A stretch of 64,000 nt of DNA from Vibrio ostreae. GTDB lineage: Bacteria > Pseudomonadota > Gammaproteobacteria > Enterobacterales > Vibrionaceae. The notes under the pieces are model-generated. The model was not told the DNA's origin and made no database searches. It saw nothing but the letters and a program-made list of their open reading frames with translations. The stretch spans positions 1,116,001 through 1,180,000 of the forward strand of contig NZ_CP076642.1 of NCBI RefSeq assembly GCF_019226825.1, written 5' to 3'. The position numbers and the translations under genes were made by a program. Shown in pieces: positions 16,963-26,070 of this stretch. Each line of letters opens with the position of its first letter. The first letter of the stretch is position 1.

Positions 16963-17910
16963 ATGAAAGAAAACGTCATTGTTTCGGTTTCGTCTATTCA
17001 CGGAACACGACACTTTCATCTTGGCAAATGGTATCGACACTGCCTCAAAGGGGCAGGTTACGCTCTGCTCTGTGGTGCGTTGGCGACCGGCGGTGCGATT
17101 TACTATCTGGTCGGCGAAGTCGATTTTGCCAAATTGAAACAACAGGAGCTGGAAAGCCAGTCGATGTCTCTCAATGAAGAAGTCGTCTCGCTCAAATCGC
17201 TCAAACACAATCTGGAAAGCGACCTGCTGGAACGTGAAGAAAAAATGCAGCTGGTGTCTGATCGTCTCGGCGAACTGGAAAAAGTCCTTGGTGTTGATGA
17301 CAGCGGTGCCGAGCTGGAATCACGCCTGGATGCCGCCGCGATCACCTCTTCAGTCAGAATGGTGATGTTAACCCAAATCCCCAGTGGTGCGCCTGTTAAC
17401 GAAGCCAGAATTTCGTCAGGATATGGTAAACGGGTTCATCCGGTAACGGGGAACGTGAAGTTTCACCGTGGCCAGGATTTTGCGGTCAACATCGGCACTC
17501 CGGTATATGCGCCGGCGGATGGCGTGGTGTTGGTCACCCGGCCGAGCAATAAAGGCTCGGGTAACTTTCTGCGTCTGCAACATTCTTATGGCTTTACCAG
17601 CTCTTACTCACACCTGAGTAAGTTTGCCGTGCAAAGCGGGGAGTTTATCCAGAAAGGTGATCTGATAGGTTATTCCGGTAATAGCGGCCTCTCGTCGGGT
17701 CCGCATTTACATTATGAAATTCGATTTGTCGGCCGCTCATTAGACCCAAGACCTTTTGTCGATTGGGGCGTCAATGAGTTCGAGTCGGTCTTCAGCAAAG
17801 TAAGAGGTATCCGATGGGAATCTTTAGTAAACAAAGTCGAGCTAAGAGTCAGCACTCAGCTACAACTCTCATCGCAAAGGGTTGCTCAATTAGTGGACAA
17901 CTCCGGTTAG
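16963..17910 (+). CDS. M23 (LytM-type) peptidoglycan endopeptidase, membrane-anchored
   Basis: 315 residues: short cytoplasmic start, one membrane span at about 30-50 (AGYALLCGALATGGAIYYLV), periplasmic coiled coil at about 55-110, then the LytM domain. Zinc ligands His168 and Asp172 (FHRGQDF) and the HLH pair ending at His250 (GPHLHYEIRF) are present, with His217 as the likely catalytic helper, so the enzyme looks active. The ATG at 16963 is used. Its last 97 bases overlap the start of a bactofilin gene, a pairing known from cell-shape systems. Confidence 0.92.
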   Translation: MKENVIVSVSSIHGTRHFHLGKWYRHCLKGAGYALLCGALATGGAIYYLVGEVDFAKLKQQELESQSMSLNEEVVSLKSLKHNLESDLLEREEKMQLVSDRLGELEKVLGVDDSGAELESRLDAAAITSSVRMVMLTQIPSGAPVNEARISSGYGKRVHPVTGNVKFHRGQDFAVNIGTPVYAPADGVVLVTRPSNKGSGNFLRLQHSYGFTSSYSHLSKFAVQSGEFIQKGDLIGYSGNSGLSSGPHLHYEIRFVGRSLDPRPFVDWGVNEFESVFSKVRGIRWESLVNKVELRVSTQLQLSSQRVAQLVDNSG

Positions 17911-18224
17911 AAAGTAATATTCAGGTTGATGGTTCAATCGAAGGTCAGATCCAGGTTGAGAAATCCCTGGTCATCAGTGAGTGTGGCTATGTCAGCGGCG
18001 ATATCATTGCCGAACATGTCATCATTAATGGTGAGTTTGAGGGCACCTGTCATGCTGACAAAATTGAGATCCTGAGCAAAGGACGTGTCAACGGCCATAT
18101 TTACAGCGATGATCTCAGTATTGAACAGGGCGGCCGTTTTAATGGCGTTACCCACTCGGCTTCCCAGCCGAGAGTGGCTGAGCTGGTCGACATCAGCGAA
18201 GTTAAAGTCGCTGCAGAAGGTTGA
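17814..18224 (+). CDS. Bactofilin (polymer-forming cytoskeletal protein)
   Basis: 136 residues with the right-handed beta-helix repeats of bactofilins (SISGQLRLESNIQVDGSIEG, ISECGYVSGDIIAEHVIING, IEILSKGRVNGHIYSDDLSIEQGG). Short disordered ends flank the helix and the N-terminus MGIFSKQ is typical. These proteins self-assemble into filaments on the membrane and recruit peptidoglycan enzymes. The gene starts inside the M23 endopeptidase gene in another frame with AGAGG upstream, so the two are co-transcribed and probably translationally coupled. Confidence 0.93.
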   Translation: MGIFSKQSRAKSQHSATTLIAKGCSISGQLRLESNIQVDGSIEGQIQVEKSLVISECGYVSGDIIAEHVIINGEFEGTCHADKIEILSKGRVNGHIYSDDLSIEQGGRFNGVTHSASQPRVAELVDISEVKVAAEG

Positions 18225-18231
18225 TAAAAAC

Positions 18232-18253
18232 AAGCCCCGCTTTGGCGGGGCTT
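18232..18253 (-). terminator. Terminator of nagB, possibly bidirectional
   Basis: A 9-bp stem AAGCCCCGC / GCGGGGCTT with a 4-base loop. The minus-strand side is followed by TTGTTTTTA. The plus side lacks a T tract but also lies right after the bactofilin stop. Confidence 0.85.
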
Positions 18254-18276
18254 GGTGTATTTGTCATCCATCCGGC

Positions 18277-19077
18277 TTAAAAGCCCTTAATGTTTTCCGC
18301 TTCCAGCTCAGAGAAGTATTTTACCGTTTTTACTTTTAGTTCCTGAGTCGCCGGTTCGTCGCAGACCATGATAGCTTTGGCGTGCAGTTGCAGCGCGGAT
18401 ACGGTCCACAAGTGGTTGACACAGCCTTCAACCGCGGCCTGCAGTGCCAGCGCTTTGTTATGGCCGGTCACCAGAATCATCACCTCTTTGGCATCGAGCA
18501 GCGTGCCGACACCGATAGTCAACGCATACTTAGGTACCTGTGAGACATCCCCGTCAAAAAAGCGTGAATTGGCGATACGGGTATCGTGGGTCAGGGTCTT
18601 GATACGGGTACGTGAAGAGAGCGATGAAGCCGGTTCGTTAAACGCGATGTGACCGTCATTACCCACGCCGCCCATAAACAGATCAATTTTGCCGTAAGAT
18701 TTGATCTTCTCTTCGTAACGCTGACATTCCAGATCGTGGTCATCGCTATTACCGTTGAGCAGGTTGATGTTTTGTGGCTGGATATCCACATGATTGAAGA
18801 AGTTGTTGTACATGAATGAGTGATATGACTCAGGGTGATCTTTTGGCAGACCCACATACTCATCCATATTGAAAGTTACCACATGTTTGAAGCTGACATC
18901 GCCGGCTTTATACAGCTCAATCAGTGCCTGGTAAGTCAGTAGTGGTGTGCCACCGGTTGGCAGGCCGAGAACAAAAGGACGCTCCGCTGTCGGCTGGAAA
19001 TCATTAATGCGTTTCGCAATGTGTGCGGCAGCCCATTTACCGACCTGGGCAGCGTTGTTTAATGGAATCAGTCTCAT
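18277..19077 (-). CDS. nagB: Glucosamine-6-phosphate deaminase
   Basis: 266 residues, the same length as E. coli NagB. It converts glucosamine 6-phosphate to fructose 6-phosphate and ammonia, the last step of N-acetylglucosamine and chitin use. The [13 protein letters not shown] phosphate loop (38-49), the catalytic Asp72 in [10 protein letters not shown] and the His in [16 protein letters not shown] are all conserved. It is transcribed alone. A palindrome resembling NagC/Mlc operators lies about 70-95 bases upstream. Confidence 0.96.
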   Translation of the reverse strand: MRLIPLNNAAQVGKWAAAHIAKRINDFQPTAERPFVLGLPTGGTPLLTYQALIELYKAGDVSFKHVVTFNMDEYVGLPKDHPESYHSFMYNNFFNHVDIQPQNINLLNGNSDDHDLECQRYEEKIKSYGKIDLFMGGVGNDGHIAFNEPASSLSSRTRIKTLTHDTRIANSRFFDGDVSQVPKYALTIGVGTLLDAKEVMILVTGHNKALALQAAVEGCVNHLWTVSALQLHAKAIMVCDEPATQELKVKTVKYFSELEAENIKGF

Positions 19078-19147
19078 GTTGTAACCCTTACTGCAAAAAT
19101 TAGCTGTGATGAACTTGGTTAATTCACAGTATAAAAAAAGTATTGGT

Positions 19148-19172
19148 TTTTCGCTATCCTTTTAGACGAAAA
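19148..19172 (-). promoter_or_regulatory. Possible NagC/Mlc-type operator upstream of nagB
   Basis: TTTTCG and CGAAAA arms separated by 13 bases. Similar arms occur in operators of NagC/Mlc repressors, but the spacing is longer than I expect, so this is tentative. Confidence 0.35.
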
Positions 19173-19397
19173 TTGTCATTAATGTTTTCATGTTTACCTT
19201 TTTGCTCGTAAATAGCACGTTGTTGAACCTGTCCATCGGTTTTTATGCATTAACTTTTGTTTTTCGTGTGTGAAATTTCACAAGTAAAAATAAGTTCGAT
19301 TAAATGTGCGTGTTGTGACTGTTTTGCCGGGTTGGATTGGCGAAGCACACAATCGTTATCCATACTTGATATGAACCAGAATAACGGAGCGGTAGCG

Positions 19398-19649
19398 ATG
19401 AAAAATGAACTAGACCCGACCAAAATTTTGCACGCTTATGAAAAGGTTATGGCGAACGGGACCCCAACCGAATATGGCAAAATTTATGAGGGTATTGAAG
19501 CGTTCTCAGATTATGACGGCTATAACGTCTACCTGCGCGGGAACGGGGTAGAGCTGAAAGTCGGATTCCACAATACCTATCATCTTGAGTACGATCAGGA
19601 GCATTTGCGTGACTCTTTCCTCAAGAAAGTCGCGATGCTGGGAAAGTGA
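19398..19649 (+). CDS. DUF3081-type small protein
   Basis: 83 residues, soluble, acidic, starting MKNELDPTKILHAYEKVMANG and containing SDYDGYNVYLRGNGVELKVGFHNTYHLEY. I recognise it as the DUF3081 family seen in vibrios and relatives, whose function is unknown. The ATG at 19398 has GGAG upstream. Earlier in-frame starts would add a Cys-rich tail unlike the family. A terminator hairpin follows 65 bases after the stop. Confidence 0.8.
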   Translation: MKNELDPTKILHAYEKVMANGTPTEYGKIYEGIEAFSDYDGYNVYLRGNGVELKVGFHNTYHLEYDQEHLRDSFLKKVAMLGK

Positions 19650-19714
19650 TGCGAAGTCGTAAAGCGGAGCGGCATTTGTTCTGAGAAGCAAAAATGGGTT
19701 GTGCGCAGTAAAAC

Positions 19715-19746
19715 AAAGCCCCGGGCACTTTGCGCTGCGGGGCTTT
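19715..19746. terminator. Terminator hairpin between convergent genes
   Basis: A 9-bp stem AAAGCCCCG / CGGGGCTTT with an inner, partly paired loop. It lies between DUF3081 (plus) and the QEGLA gene (minus) and could serve both. Confidence 0.75.
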
Positions 19747-19818
19747 GGGAGAAAGATTAGGTACACGGTGATGATGCCTGACGGTATGCTGCTTAACTGC
19801 GTTTAACAGCCGCAGGGA

Positions 19819-21810
19819 TTAACGGTGGCGCAACGAGTCAATCAGATACTTGAGAATCGGTTCCGGCTCCACGCCTTTATCATCGTAGCGATGTTTTGGT
19901 TTTAGTAACCAGCCACGCTCAACCAGTTCATCAATCAAATCCAGATATTCATGGCTGCATTTACCCACCAGCAAGTTATCTATACTGCGTTTTTGTGACT
20001 GGGACAGGGTATGCAGAAATCCTTCCAGATACAGGTGGTCTTTGGTAAAGCCACCGCCGCGATACACCCGTGTCGTGGTGACAAATGCACTGTCACGATC
20101 CTGGCCCAGTTCATCGACCAAATAATCAAAGGTCTGATAGAAATTCTGCTCCTTGAGCATAGAATCCACTGCCAGCACGCGGGTAGCAAGTGTTTGCAGT
20201 CGATCATGTGACATGTAGCCCGCTTTGTACTCTGCTAAAATCGCCAGACCTTCCTGCGACTCCGTTGCTCCCGGCAGACCAATCGAAAAAATACGCAAAG
20301 GCTGGCTGCGCGCGTTGAATGTGGTCGCCATATGTACGCCCAATTCGTGCTGAATCAGACGCTGTACTTCAGCATGCGAGAAGGTCACTTTACTGTTGAG
20401 ATACAGGGTCGGCGGTTTCTGACCGCTTACCATGGCACGCGCTGCGAGCGAGGCGGTCGGCGTGACATTGCATTTCATGCCCCACGCTTTTGCGGCCTGC
20501 AGCATGACTTCGGCGGCCTGCTCTGCGGTATACTGCGGGCCTTTTTCTTCCGGCAGCGTTTTGGCATAGAGCAGGAACTGGGCATTACTGATGGCATTGG
20601 CATCCGGCCGGCCATAGAAACGCAGCGAGTTATACAGAAAACTGTCCTGGCCGATACTGGTCAGCAGATCTATCTTTTCACTGAGTTTATTCACCACTGA
20701 ACTGTACAGCTGTTTCAGATCCGGATCGGAAATGGTGTCGATCGGCAACTGATAGAGCTTGTGTTTAAACTCATTGGCGTGAATCGGTAACTGCTTGTAG
20801 CGAAAGTCCGGCTGGTAGCGGCTTGGCGCCGCATCAAAGCGTTTACGTTCACTGGTCATATTGGTCGGGTTGATGTACTTGAGTGTCTCAACTTTACGCG
20901 TCAGCTTGGACAGCGCTTTGTCGATAGCCAGTACCGCCGGTTCAATCGACGAGCTGAGCATTTTCGCTTTGGTGGTACGACGCCGGTTATGGCGGCGCTG
21001 GAAATAGGCGCTGGTTTCGCTGAATGCCTGCTTGAGGCCGCTTTTCATTGCATCGAGTACTAAGGGATACACGGTGCCGCTGTCGGGATCAAGAAACACT
21101 TTTTTCACTTCGGTCGGCAAAACCAGAGTGCGGTCAAAATGGGCATTGGTATGCGCTATCAGATAGCCGCGCCCTTCAAACACCGCATCAACTGCCGCAT
21201 CGCTCTCGATGTGCGGCAGTTGGATTTTGCCGAGCTCGCTGGTAAAGCGTTTGACCACATTACCCCAGCGCTGCATATCGATTTGTGCGCTGCCGATATT
21301 AAATACCGGCGCGGACGGCTCGGTCGACGTCGGCTGGTAGGTATAAAGGTCGAACACAATCACCATACCAAACATGGATTCCAGCTTGGCAATCAGCGCT
21401 TCATACAAGCGGTAAAACTGGGCGTGCTTTTCGTGACTGATGGCGCGCTGACGATCATTGAGTGGTCGCTTCCAGGCCGACTTATAGCGTGTGCTCAGCG
21501 TGCGGGCACGATTGAGGTCGTACTCAAAACGCGAGTCGAGACTCCAGAGCGTGATGGGCTGGGAGGCGATAAGTTGGTCGGAAAACGGCGCCTCTTCCAG
21601 ACGACGCTGCGCAGCGGAAAGCTGGCACAGGGGCTGCAATTCGGCGCGAAGGCGGTTACCTGCATGAATGGCGGTGCACACCACCGGCAGATATTGTTCT
21701 ATCTTGATAAAACAGCCGGCGGAGTCGAGCTCGCCGGAAAAAGGTTGCCCTCGCTGAATCAGCGAGAGCATCTCTTCCAAAGTGTAAACTTTAGAAACCG
21801 GGTTGGCCAT
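19819..21810 (-). CDS. QEGLA-motif protein: N-formylglutamate-amidohydrolase-like domain plus DUF1704 metallopeptidase-like domain
   Basis: 663 residues with two parts. The first ~270 residues resemble N-formylglutamate amidohydrolases (LWSLDSRFEYDLNRAR, RPLNDRQRAISHEKHAQFYRLYEAL, VFDLYTYQ, LIAHTNAHFD). The C-terminal part is DUF1704, with a HELGVH motif at 488-493 (HExxxH) and QEGLAILAEY at 519-528, the motif that names the family. Eukaryotic DUF1704 proteins (MATCAP) are HExxxH zinc carboxypeptidases that cut tubulin tails. By analogy this may be a peptidase, but the bacterial substrate is unknown. In databases the family is linked loosely to flavohaemoglobin expression. Confidence 0.82.
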   Translation of the reverse strand: MANPVSKVYTLEEMLSLIQRGQPFSGELDSAGCFIKIEQYLPVVCTAIHAGNRLRAELQPLCQLSAAQRRLEEAPFSDQLIASQPITLWSLDSRFEYDLNRARTLSTRYKSAWKRPLNDRQRAISHEKHAQFYRLYEALIAKLESMFGMVIVFDLYTYQPTSTEPSAPVFNIGSAQIDMQRWGNVVKRFTSELGKIQLPHIESDAAVDAVFEGRGYLIAHTNAHFDRTLVLPTEVKKVFLDPDSGTVYPLVLDAMKSGLKQAFSETSAYFQRRHNRRRTTKAKMLSSSIEPAVLAIDKALSKLTRKVETLKYINPTNMTSERKRFDAAPSRYQPDFRYKQLPIHANEFKHKLYQLPIDTISDPDLKQLYSSVVNKLSEKIDLLTSIGQDSFLYNSLRFYGRPDANAISNAQFLLYAKTLPEEKGPQYTAEQAAEVMLQAAKAWGMKCNVTPTASLAARAMVSGQKPPTLYLNSKVTFSHAEVQRLIQHELGVHMATTFNARSQPLRIFSIGLPGATESQEGLAILAEYKAGYMSHDRLQTLATRVLAVDSMLKEQNFYQTFDYLVDELGQDRDSAFVTTTRVYRGGGFTKDHLYLEGFLHTLSQSQKRSIDNLLVGKCSHEYLDLIDELVERGWLLKPKHRYDDKGVEPEPILKYLIDSLRHR

Positions 21811-21895
21811 GGGTGACCCTTAAAGAAGACGTCAACGTTAGTGAGAAAACGTCAGTGAGAAACAGGGGCTGCGGTAACGACAAAGCCCCGCTAAA

Positions 21896-22255
21896 TTAGT
21901 CTTCTTCAGTCAGGCTTGGCTCATCATCGGTATAGTCGTCTGCCGCATCTGGCTTGTTACGACCGTTCAGCGTGTGGAAACGCTTACGACCGCGCGACAG
22001 ACGGACATACTTCATCCATACCTTTTCAATTTTGCTTTCGGCCAGATCCGGATTATCCAGTACCTGAAGGAAACGCTGCTCTTCAGCGTTTTCTGGTTGT
22101 AATACGCCGGATTCCAGACCCAGCATGGTGTCACCATATTGGGTCAGAAGGTTTTCTTCACCCAGAGTGAAATCACCAGATTTCGCGAAGCCTCGTGGGA
22201 ATTTCTTAGTATCGAAAAAATGTTTTTTTCCTAGACGAAATACTGTCTCAGACAT
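21896..22255 (-). CDS. maoP: MaoP / DUF413 macrodomain protein
   Basis: 119 residues matching E. coli MaoP (YifE, 112 residues): the start with KKHFFDTKKFPRGFAKSGDFTLGEE, VWMKYVRLSRGRKRFHTLNG, and an acidic tail DDYTDDEP. In E. coli MaoP works with the maoS site to organise the Ori macrodomain. The gene is divergent from hdfR, the same arrangement as in E. coli, which strongly supports both names. Whether it has the same role in a two-chromosome Vibrio is not known to me. Confidence 0.9.
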   Translation of the reverse strand: MSETVFRLGKKHFFDTKKFPRGFAKSGDFTLGEENLLTQYGDTMLGLESGVLQPENAEEQRFLQVLDNPDLAESKIEKVWMKYVRLSRGRKRFHTLNGRNKPDAADDYTDDEPSLTEED

Positions 22256-22405
22256 GTCAACCTCGTGTGTCTATTGGCTACCATTACGTTGCCGTGGTTC
22301 ACGGCGAAAGTTAGGCGTAAAATCCAGAAAAGAAAAACAAAAATTTTTTATCGTCATTATTGTACTTCCTTGTTAATCTTCACGAGGAATATCAGAGGAT
22401 TCAAT

Positions 22406-23290
22406 ATGGACGTAAAAGTCTTTCGCACCTTTCTTGAATTGGCCAAAGTACGCCATTTTGGCCGGGCCGCAGAGAATCTTTATTTGACTCAGGCGGCGGT
22501 GAGTGCGCGAATTAAACAACTCGAAAATTATTTCGATACCCAACTGTTTACCCGTGACCGGAACAACATCAAACTGACCTCGGCAGGTGAACGATTGGTC
22601 AGCTACGCTGAAGTGATGGTCGCGACCTTGCAACAGGCAAAATTTGAGTTGTCGCTGGATAACGGGAAAGCGCTGCAACTGACGATTGGCGGTACGCCCA
22701 ACATCTGGGATGCTTATCTGCAAAACTGCTTGAGCGTGATCACTGACGCTTTCAGCGGTTATGGCTTTATGGCTGAAGTGATGGGGCGTGAGCAGCTGAG
22801 CCGTAATTTGCTGGAACGTACCCTGGATATGGGCTTTGCGTTTGACCAGATCAAAGCAGAAGAGCTACAGTGCAAGAAAGTCGCCGATTTGGTGCTGGTG
22901 ATGGTTTCGACCCGTCCGGACACCGCAGACAGCGTGTTTAACAACAGGTACGTCTATGTCGACTGGGGCTCACGTTTTGCATCCGAACACGCTGACAGGC
23001 ACCCCAAAGCGCCTGCACCGTTTCTGCGCACCTCAACGGCGCGCATTGCACTGGATTTTATTCTGGAAAAAGGTGGCAGTGCTTACATGCCCGCTTCAGT
23101 GGTGGAACCGTTCCTGAATTCAGGCCAATTGCATCGTGTCGCCGGGGTCGAAGACTGGCATCGTCCGATCTACCTGAGCTACCGTAAAAACAGTTCATCG
23201 GTTGACGCGATTACTCAGGTTGAAGGTTTGGTTAAAAACATTGATCCGCTGACCGCATTCAGCTTGCAGAAAGCGGGTGAAGTGAATTAA
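22406..23290 (+). CDS. hdfR: LysR-family regulator HdfR
   Basis: 294 residues. The helix-turn-helix at about 3-62 (TFLELAKVRHFGRAAENLYLTQAAVSARIKQLE) and LFTRDRNNIKLTSAGE match HdfR of E. coli closely, and the effector domain follows. In E. coli it represses flhDC and controls other genes. The ATG at 22406 follows AGAGGA. Upstream in-frame codons run through a T/A-rich leader. It is divergent from maoP with a 150-base shared promoter region, and a long-stem terminator follows. Confidence 0.88.
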   Translation: MDVKVFRTFLELAKVRHFGRAAENLYLTQAAVSARIKQLENYFDTQLFTRDRNNIKLTSAGERLVSYAEVMVATLQQAKFELSLDNGKALQLTIGGTPNIWDAYLQNCLSVITDAFSGYGFMAEVMGREQLSRNLLERTLDMGFAFDQIKAEELQCKKVADLVLVMVSTRPDTADSVFNNRYVYVDWGSRFASEHADRHPKAPAPFLRTSTARIALDFILEKGGSAYMPASVVEPFLNSGQLHRVAGVEDWHRPIYLSYRKNSSSVDAITQVEGLVKNIDPLTAFSLQKAGEVN

Positions 23291-23328
23291 GCCCGATTGA
23301 TGGGTAAAAAGAAAACGTGTAAATAGAA

Positions 23329-23362
23329 AAACGGGGCGAGTTAACAACTCGCCCCGTTTCTT
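23329..23362 (+). terminator. Rho-independent terminator of hdfR
   Basis: A 14-bp perfect stem AAACGGGGCGAGTT / AACTCGCCCCGTTT with a 3-base loop, followed by TTTCTTATT. Confidence 0.92.
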
Positions 23363-23431
23363 ATTATTCAGCTAGACAACAAGGATTAGAAATATAAAAC
23401 CCCGTGCCAACGCGAAGTTTCACCACCAGCG

Positions 23432-23869
23432 TTATTTTTGGCTGATGCTTGAGTCTAGGCTCGCTTTACCGGCACCTGAAATCAGCAGTGATACACTTGC
23501 TGCCAGCAGAGCCAGACCAAATTCGTAGCCGTTGTTGGCAATAAACAGACCGTTACCAATGTGAACGCTCAGGATAGCGACAATCATCGCAAAGGCAGTG
23601 ACAAACGCGGCAGGGCGGGTCAGCAGACCGATCAGCAGTAACAGACCACCAAAGAACTCACCGCTACCGGCCAGAAACGCCATCAGAACACCAGGTTCGA
23701 TACCGATTGAAGCCATCCACTGACCTGTACCTTCCAGGCCGTAACCACCAAACCAGCCAAACAGTTTTTGTGAGCCGTGGGCCATGTAAATGATCCCGAT
23801 TGGGATACGCAGTGCCAGTGGGGCAAAACCTGCATTAGTGCTCATCAGTTTTTTTAATAGTGCGTTCAT
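23432..23869 (-). CDS. DoxX-family membrane protein
   Basis: 145-residue inner-membrane protein with four predicted spans. The family start (APLALRIPIGIIYMAHGSQKLFGWFGG) and the GSGEFFGGLLLLIGLLTR segment are typical of the DoxX/YphA group. Some members act with thioredoxin-like or superoxide-detoxifying partners, but no partner lies here. The ATG at 23869 follows AAGGAA; the six codons above it are unlikely. Function is unknown beyond the family. Confidence 0.85.
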   Translation of the reverse strand: MNALLKKLMSTNAGFAPLALRIPIGIIYMAHGSQKLFGWFGGYGLEGTGQWMASIGIEPGVLMAFLAGSGEFFGGLLLLIGLLTRPAAFVTAFAMIVAILSVHIGNGLFIANNGYEFGLALLAASVSLLISGAGKASLDSSISQK

Positions 23870-24140
23870 TGTCGTGTTCCTTAACATTCGATAATGTGAA
23901 ATAAGTGTGTACAGCGCTCAAGTCTTTCTGCGTGCCGATGGAGTAATTCTAGATGAGCCAGGCAATTTTGATAGTGGCTTTAGATCGACATACTAGTTCA
24001 AAAAAATTGAATGACTTTCAGTGGCTAATAGATTGCGGGTGAGATCGGTTATTTTCCGTTTTGATCATTCAGTGCCGAAAATGGCTAGTTTTCCGTGTGG
24101 TGCGTCGTACACTGGACATATCGTATCAGGAAGCCGAATC

Positions 24141-25511
24141 ATGACTCTGTACAGCCAAACTAAACTGACGCCTCAGCAATGCCAACGGGCGCGAATGAGC
24201 CGCGATGCGCGTTTTGATGGTCGTTTCTATATCGCGGTGAAATCGACCGGTATTTTCTGCCGGCCGATTTGCCCGGCAACATTGCCGAAAGAAGAGAATG
24301 TGGAATATTTTGCCCATCAGGCACAGGCTCTGCAGGCTGGTTACCGGCCCTGCTTGCGTTGTCGCCCGGATAGCGCGCCCGCATCATGGGCGTGGAAGGG
24401 AACCGAAACGACCTTCCAGCGTGCGATCAGCCTGATTGATCATGGCGCGTTGCAGGGCAAATCGTTGGCAGATTTAGCGGAACGGCTCGGCATCAGTGAA
24501 CGCTATTTGCGCCAGTTGTTTAAAACCTATTTGGGAATGTCACCGAAACAGTATGCCCAGTATCAGCAACTGATGTTTGCCAAGCAGTTGCTCCATCACA
24601 GCCATTTGTCGGTAACAGATATCGGGTTTGCCTGTGGCTTTAACAGCACGCGGCGCTTTAATGATGCGTTTCAGAAGTGTCTGCGCCTGACGCCGAGTCA
24701 GGTGCGGCGTGAACCGGGCAGCGCCAGTGCCACCAATACGGTGTCACTGGCTTACCGTGGTCCGTTTGACTGGCAGCATATGCTGGCGTTTTATCAGCTA
24801 CGGGCGATAGACGGCATCGAACAAGTGCAGGCTGATCGTTATCAGCGCCATGTCATGCTCAATGGCAGCCGCGCCTGGTTCGCCGCGCGTTGTGCATCCG
24901 ATACCCATATGGAGATTGAATTTGAACTCGAATCGCTGCGGGATTTGCGTTATTTGGTCAGTATCTGGCGGCGGGTGTTTGATCTCAATGCGGATATGGT
25001 GGCGATTGAAGCCCAGCTTGCTAAGGCAGCCCCTGAGTTAGTGATTCACCCTGGACTGCGGATACCCGGCGTGTGGAGTCCCTGGGAAGCCGGTGTGCGT
25101 GCCGTTCTGGGGCAGCAGGTATCTATTAAAGCGGCGATCGGTCAACTCAACCTGCTAGTGAGAACGCTCAATTACCGTCAGCCGCGTCCGTGGTATTTTC
25201 CAGACCCACAGCAAGTGGCCAGTGCAGATTTAAGTTTCCTGCGTATGCCGCAAAGTCGCAAAGAGACGCTTTCCCGTTTAGCTGGCTTTGTGCAGCAAAA
25301 TCCGCACGCAGCCGTCGATGAATGGCTGGCCCTGAAAGGCATTGGTCCCTGGACGGTGGATTATGCGCGATTACGTGGCCAGTCCGACACTAACTGCTTT
25401 CTGAGCGGGGACCTGATTGTCAAAAAAGCGCTGGCATTGCACCCCGGATTGACCGCGGAGCGGGTTGCCCCCTGGGGCAGCTACGCCACTTTCCAATGCT
25501 GGAACCAGTGA
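24141..25511 (+). CDS. Ada-type sensor fused to AlkA DNA glycosylase
   Basis: 456 residues, three modules. The first is the Ada zinc domain with Cys40, Cys44, Cys71 and Cys74 ([20 protein letters not shown]), where one Cys accepts methyl groups from phosphotriesters. The second is an AraC-type helix-turn-helix at about 90-195. The third is a 3-methyladenine glycosylase with HhH motif [16 protein letters not shown] and a catalytic Asp in SGDLIVKK. It both repairs DNA and probably activates its own operon on alkylation. The ATG at 24141 follows AGGAAG. ogt follows 34 bases on, completing a repair operon. Confidence 0.93.
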   Translation: MTLYSQTKLTPQQCQRARMSRDARFDGRFYIAVKSTGIFCRPICPATLPKEENVEYFAHQAQALQAGYRPCLRCRPDSAPASWAWKGTETTFQRAISLIDHGALQGKSLADLAERLGISERYLRQLFKTYLGMSPKQYAQYQQLMFAKQLLHHSHLSVTDIGFACGFNSTRRFNDAFQKCLRLTPSQVRREPGSASATNTVSLAYRGPFDWQHMLAFYQLRAIDGIEQVQADRYQRHVMLNGSRAWFAARCASDTHMEIEFELESLRDLRYLVSIWRRVFDLNADMVAIEAQLAKAAPELVIHPGLRIPGVWSPWEAGVRAVLGQQVSIKAAIGQLNLLVRTLNYRQPRPWYFPDPQQVASADLSFLRMPQSRKETLSRLAGFVQQNPHAAVDEWLALKGIGPWTVDYARLRGQSDTNCFLSGDLIVKKALALHPGLTAERVAPWGSYATFQCWNQ

Positions 25512-25545
25512 TTGTTTCATTTTATCTGATGGCAGGAGCCGTAAT

Positions 25546-26070
25546 ATGCATCAATATACCCATTATCAAAGTCCGCTTGGGACGATGACATTGCAAGCCT
25601 CTAAGCAGGGACTGCTCGGTGCCTGGTTTAGTACCCAGACCACTCAGCCGGATGAGCTGGGCGAGTGTAATCCGGCATTTCCTCTTCTGGTGGAAACCAT
25701 GCGTCAGCTCGATCAATACTTTGCCGGCCAGCGCCGTGAGTTTGATTTACCGCTGGCGGCGACCGGAACGCCGTTCCAGCGCGCGGTCTGGCAGGCACTG
25801 GGCACCATTCCTTTTGGCGAGACCCGGAGTTATCAGCAACTGGCTGATGCGATCGATAACCCGAAAGCCGTACGGGCGGTCGGGCTGGCCAATGGCAAAA
25901 ATTCGATTTCGATTATTGTACCGTGTCATCGTGTGATTGGTAAAAACGGCAAACTGACCGGTTATGCCGGGGGTGTGGAGCGCAAAGCGTATCTGCTCGA
26001 GTTAGAGGGCATTGATCACCCAACTGCAAGCTGGCAATGTTCAGGCAAACAGCGCCTGATTAAGCCATAA
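25546..26070 (+). CDS. ogt: Methylated-DNA-protein cysteine methyltransferase
   Basis: 174 residues. It removes methyl groups from O6-methylguanine onto its own Cys127 in [20 protein letters not shown]. The helix-turn-helix segment [27 protein letters not shown] and the following Arg finger ([14 protein letters not shown]) are canonical. The ATG at 25546 has GCAGGAG upstream. Co-transcribed with the Ada-AlkA gene. Its last 30 bases overlap the convergent nhaD. Confidence 0.94.
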   Translation: MHQYTHYQSPLGTMTLQASKQGLLGAWFSTQTTQPDELGECNPAFPLLVETMRQLDQYFAGQRREFDLPLAATGTPFQRAVWQALGTIPFGETRSYQQLADAIDNPKAVRAVGLANGKNSISIIVPCHRVIGKNGKLTGYAGGVERKAYLLELEGIDHPTASWQCSGKQRLIKP

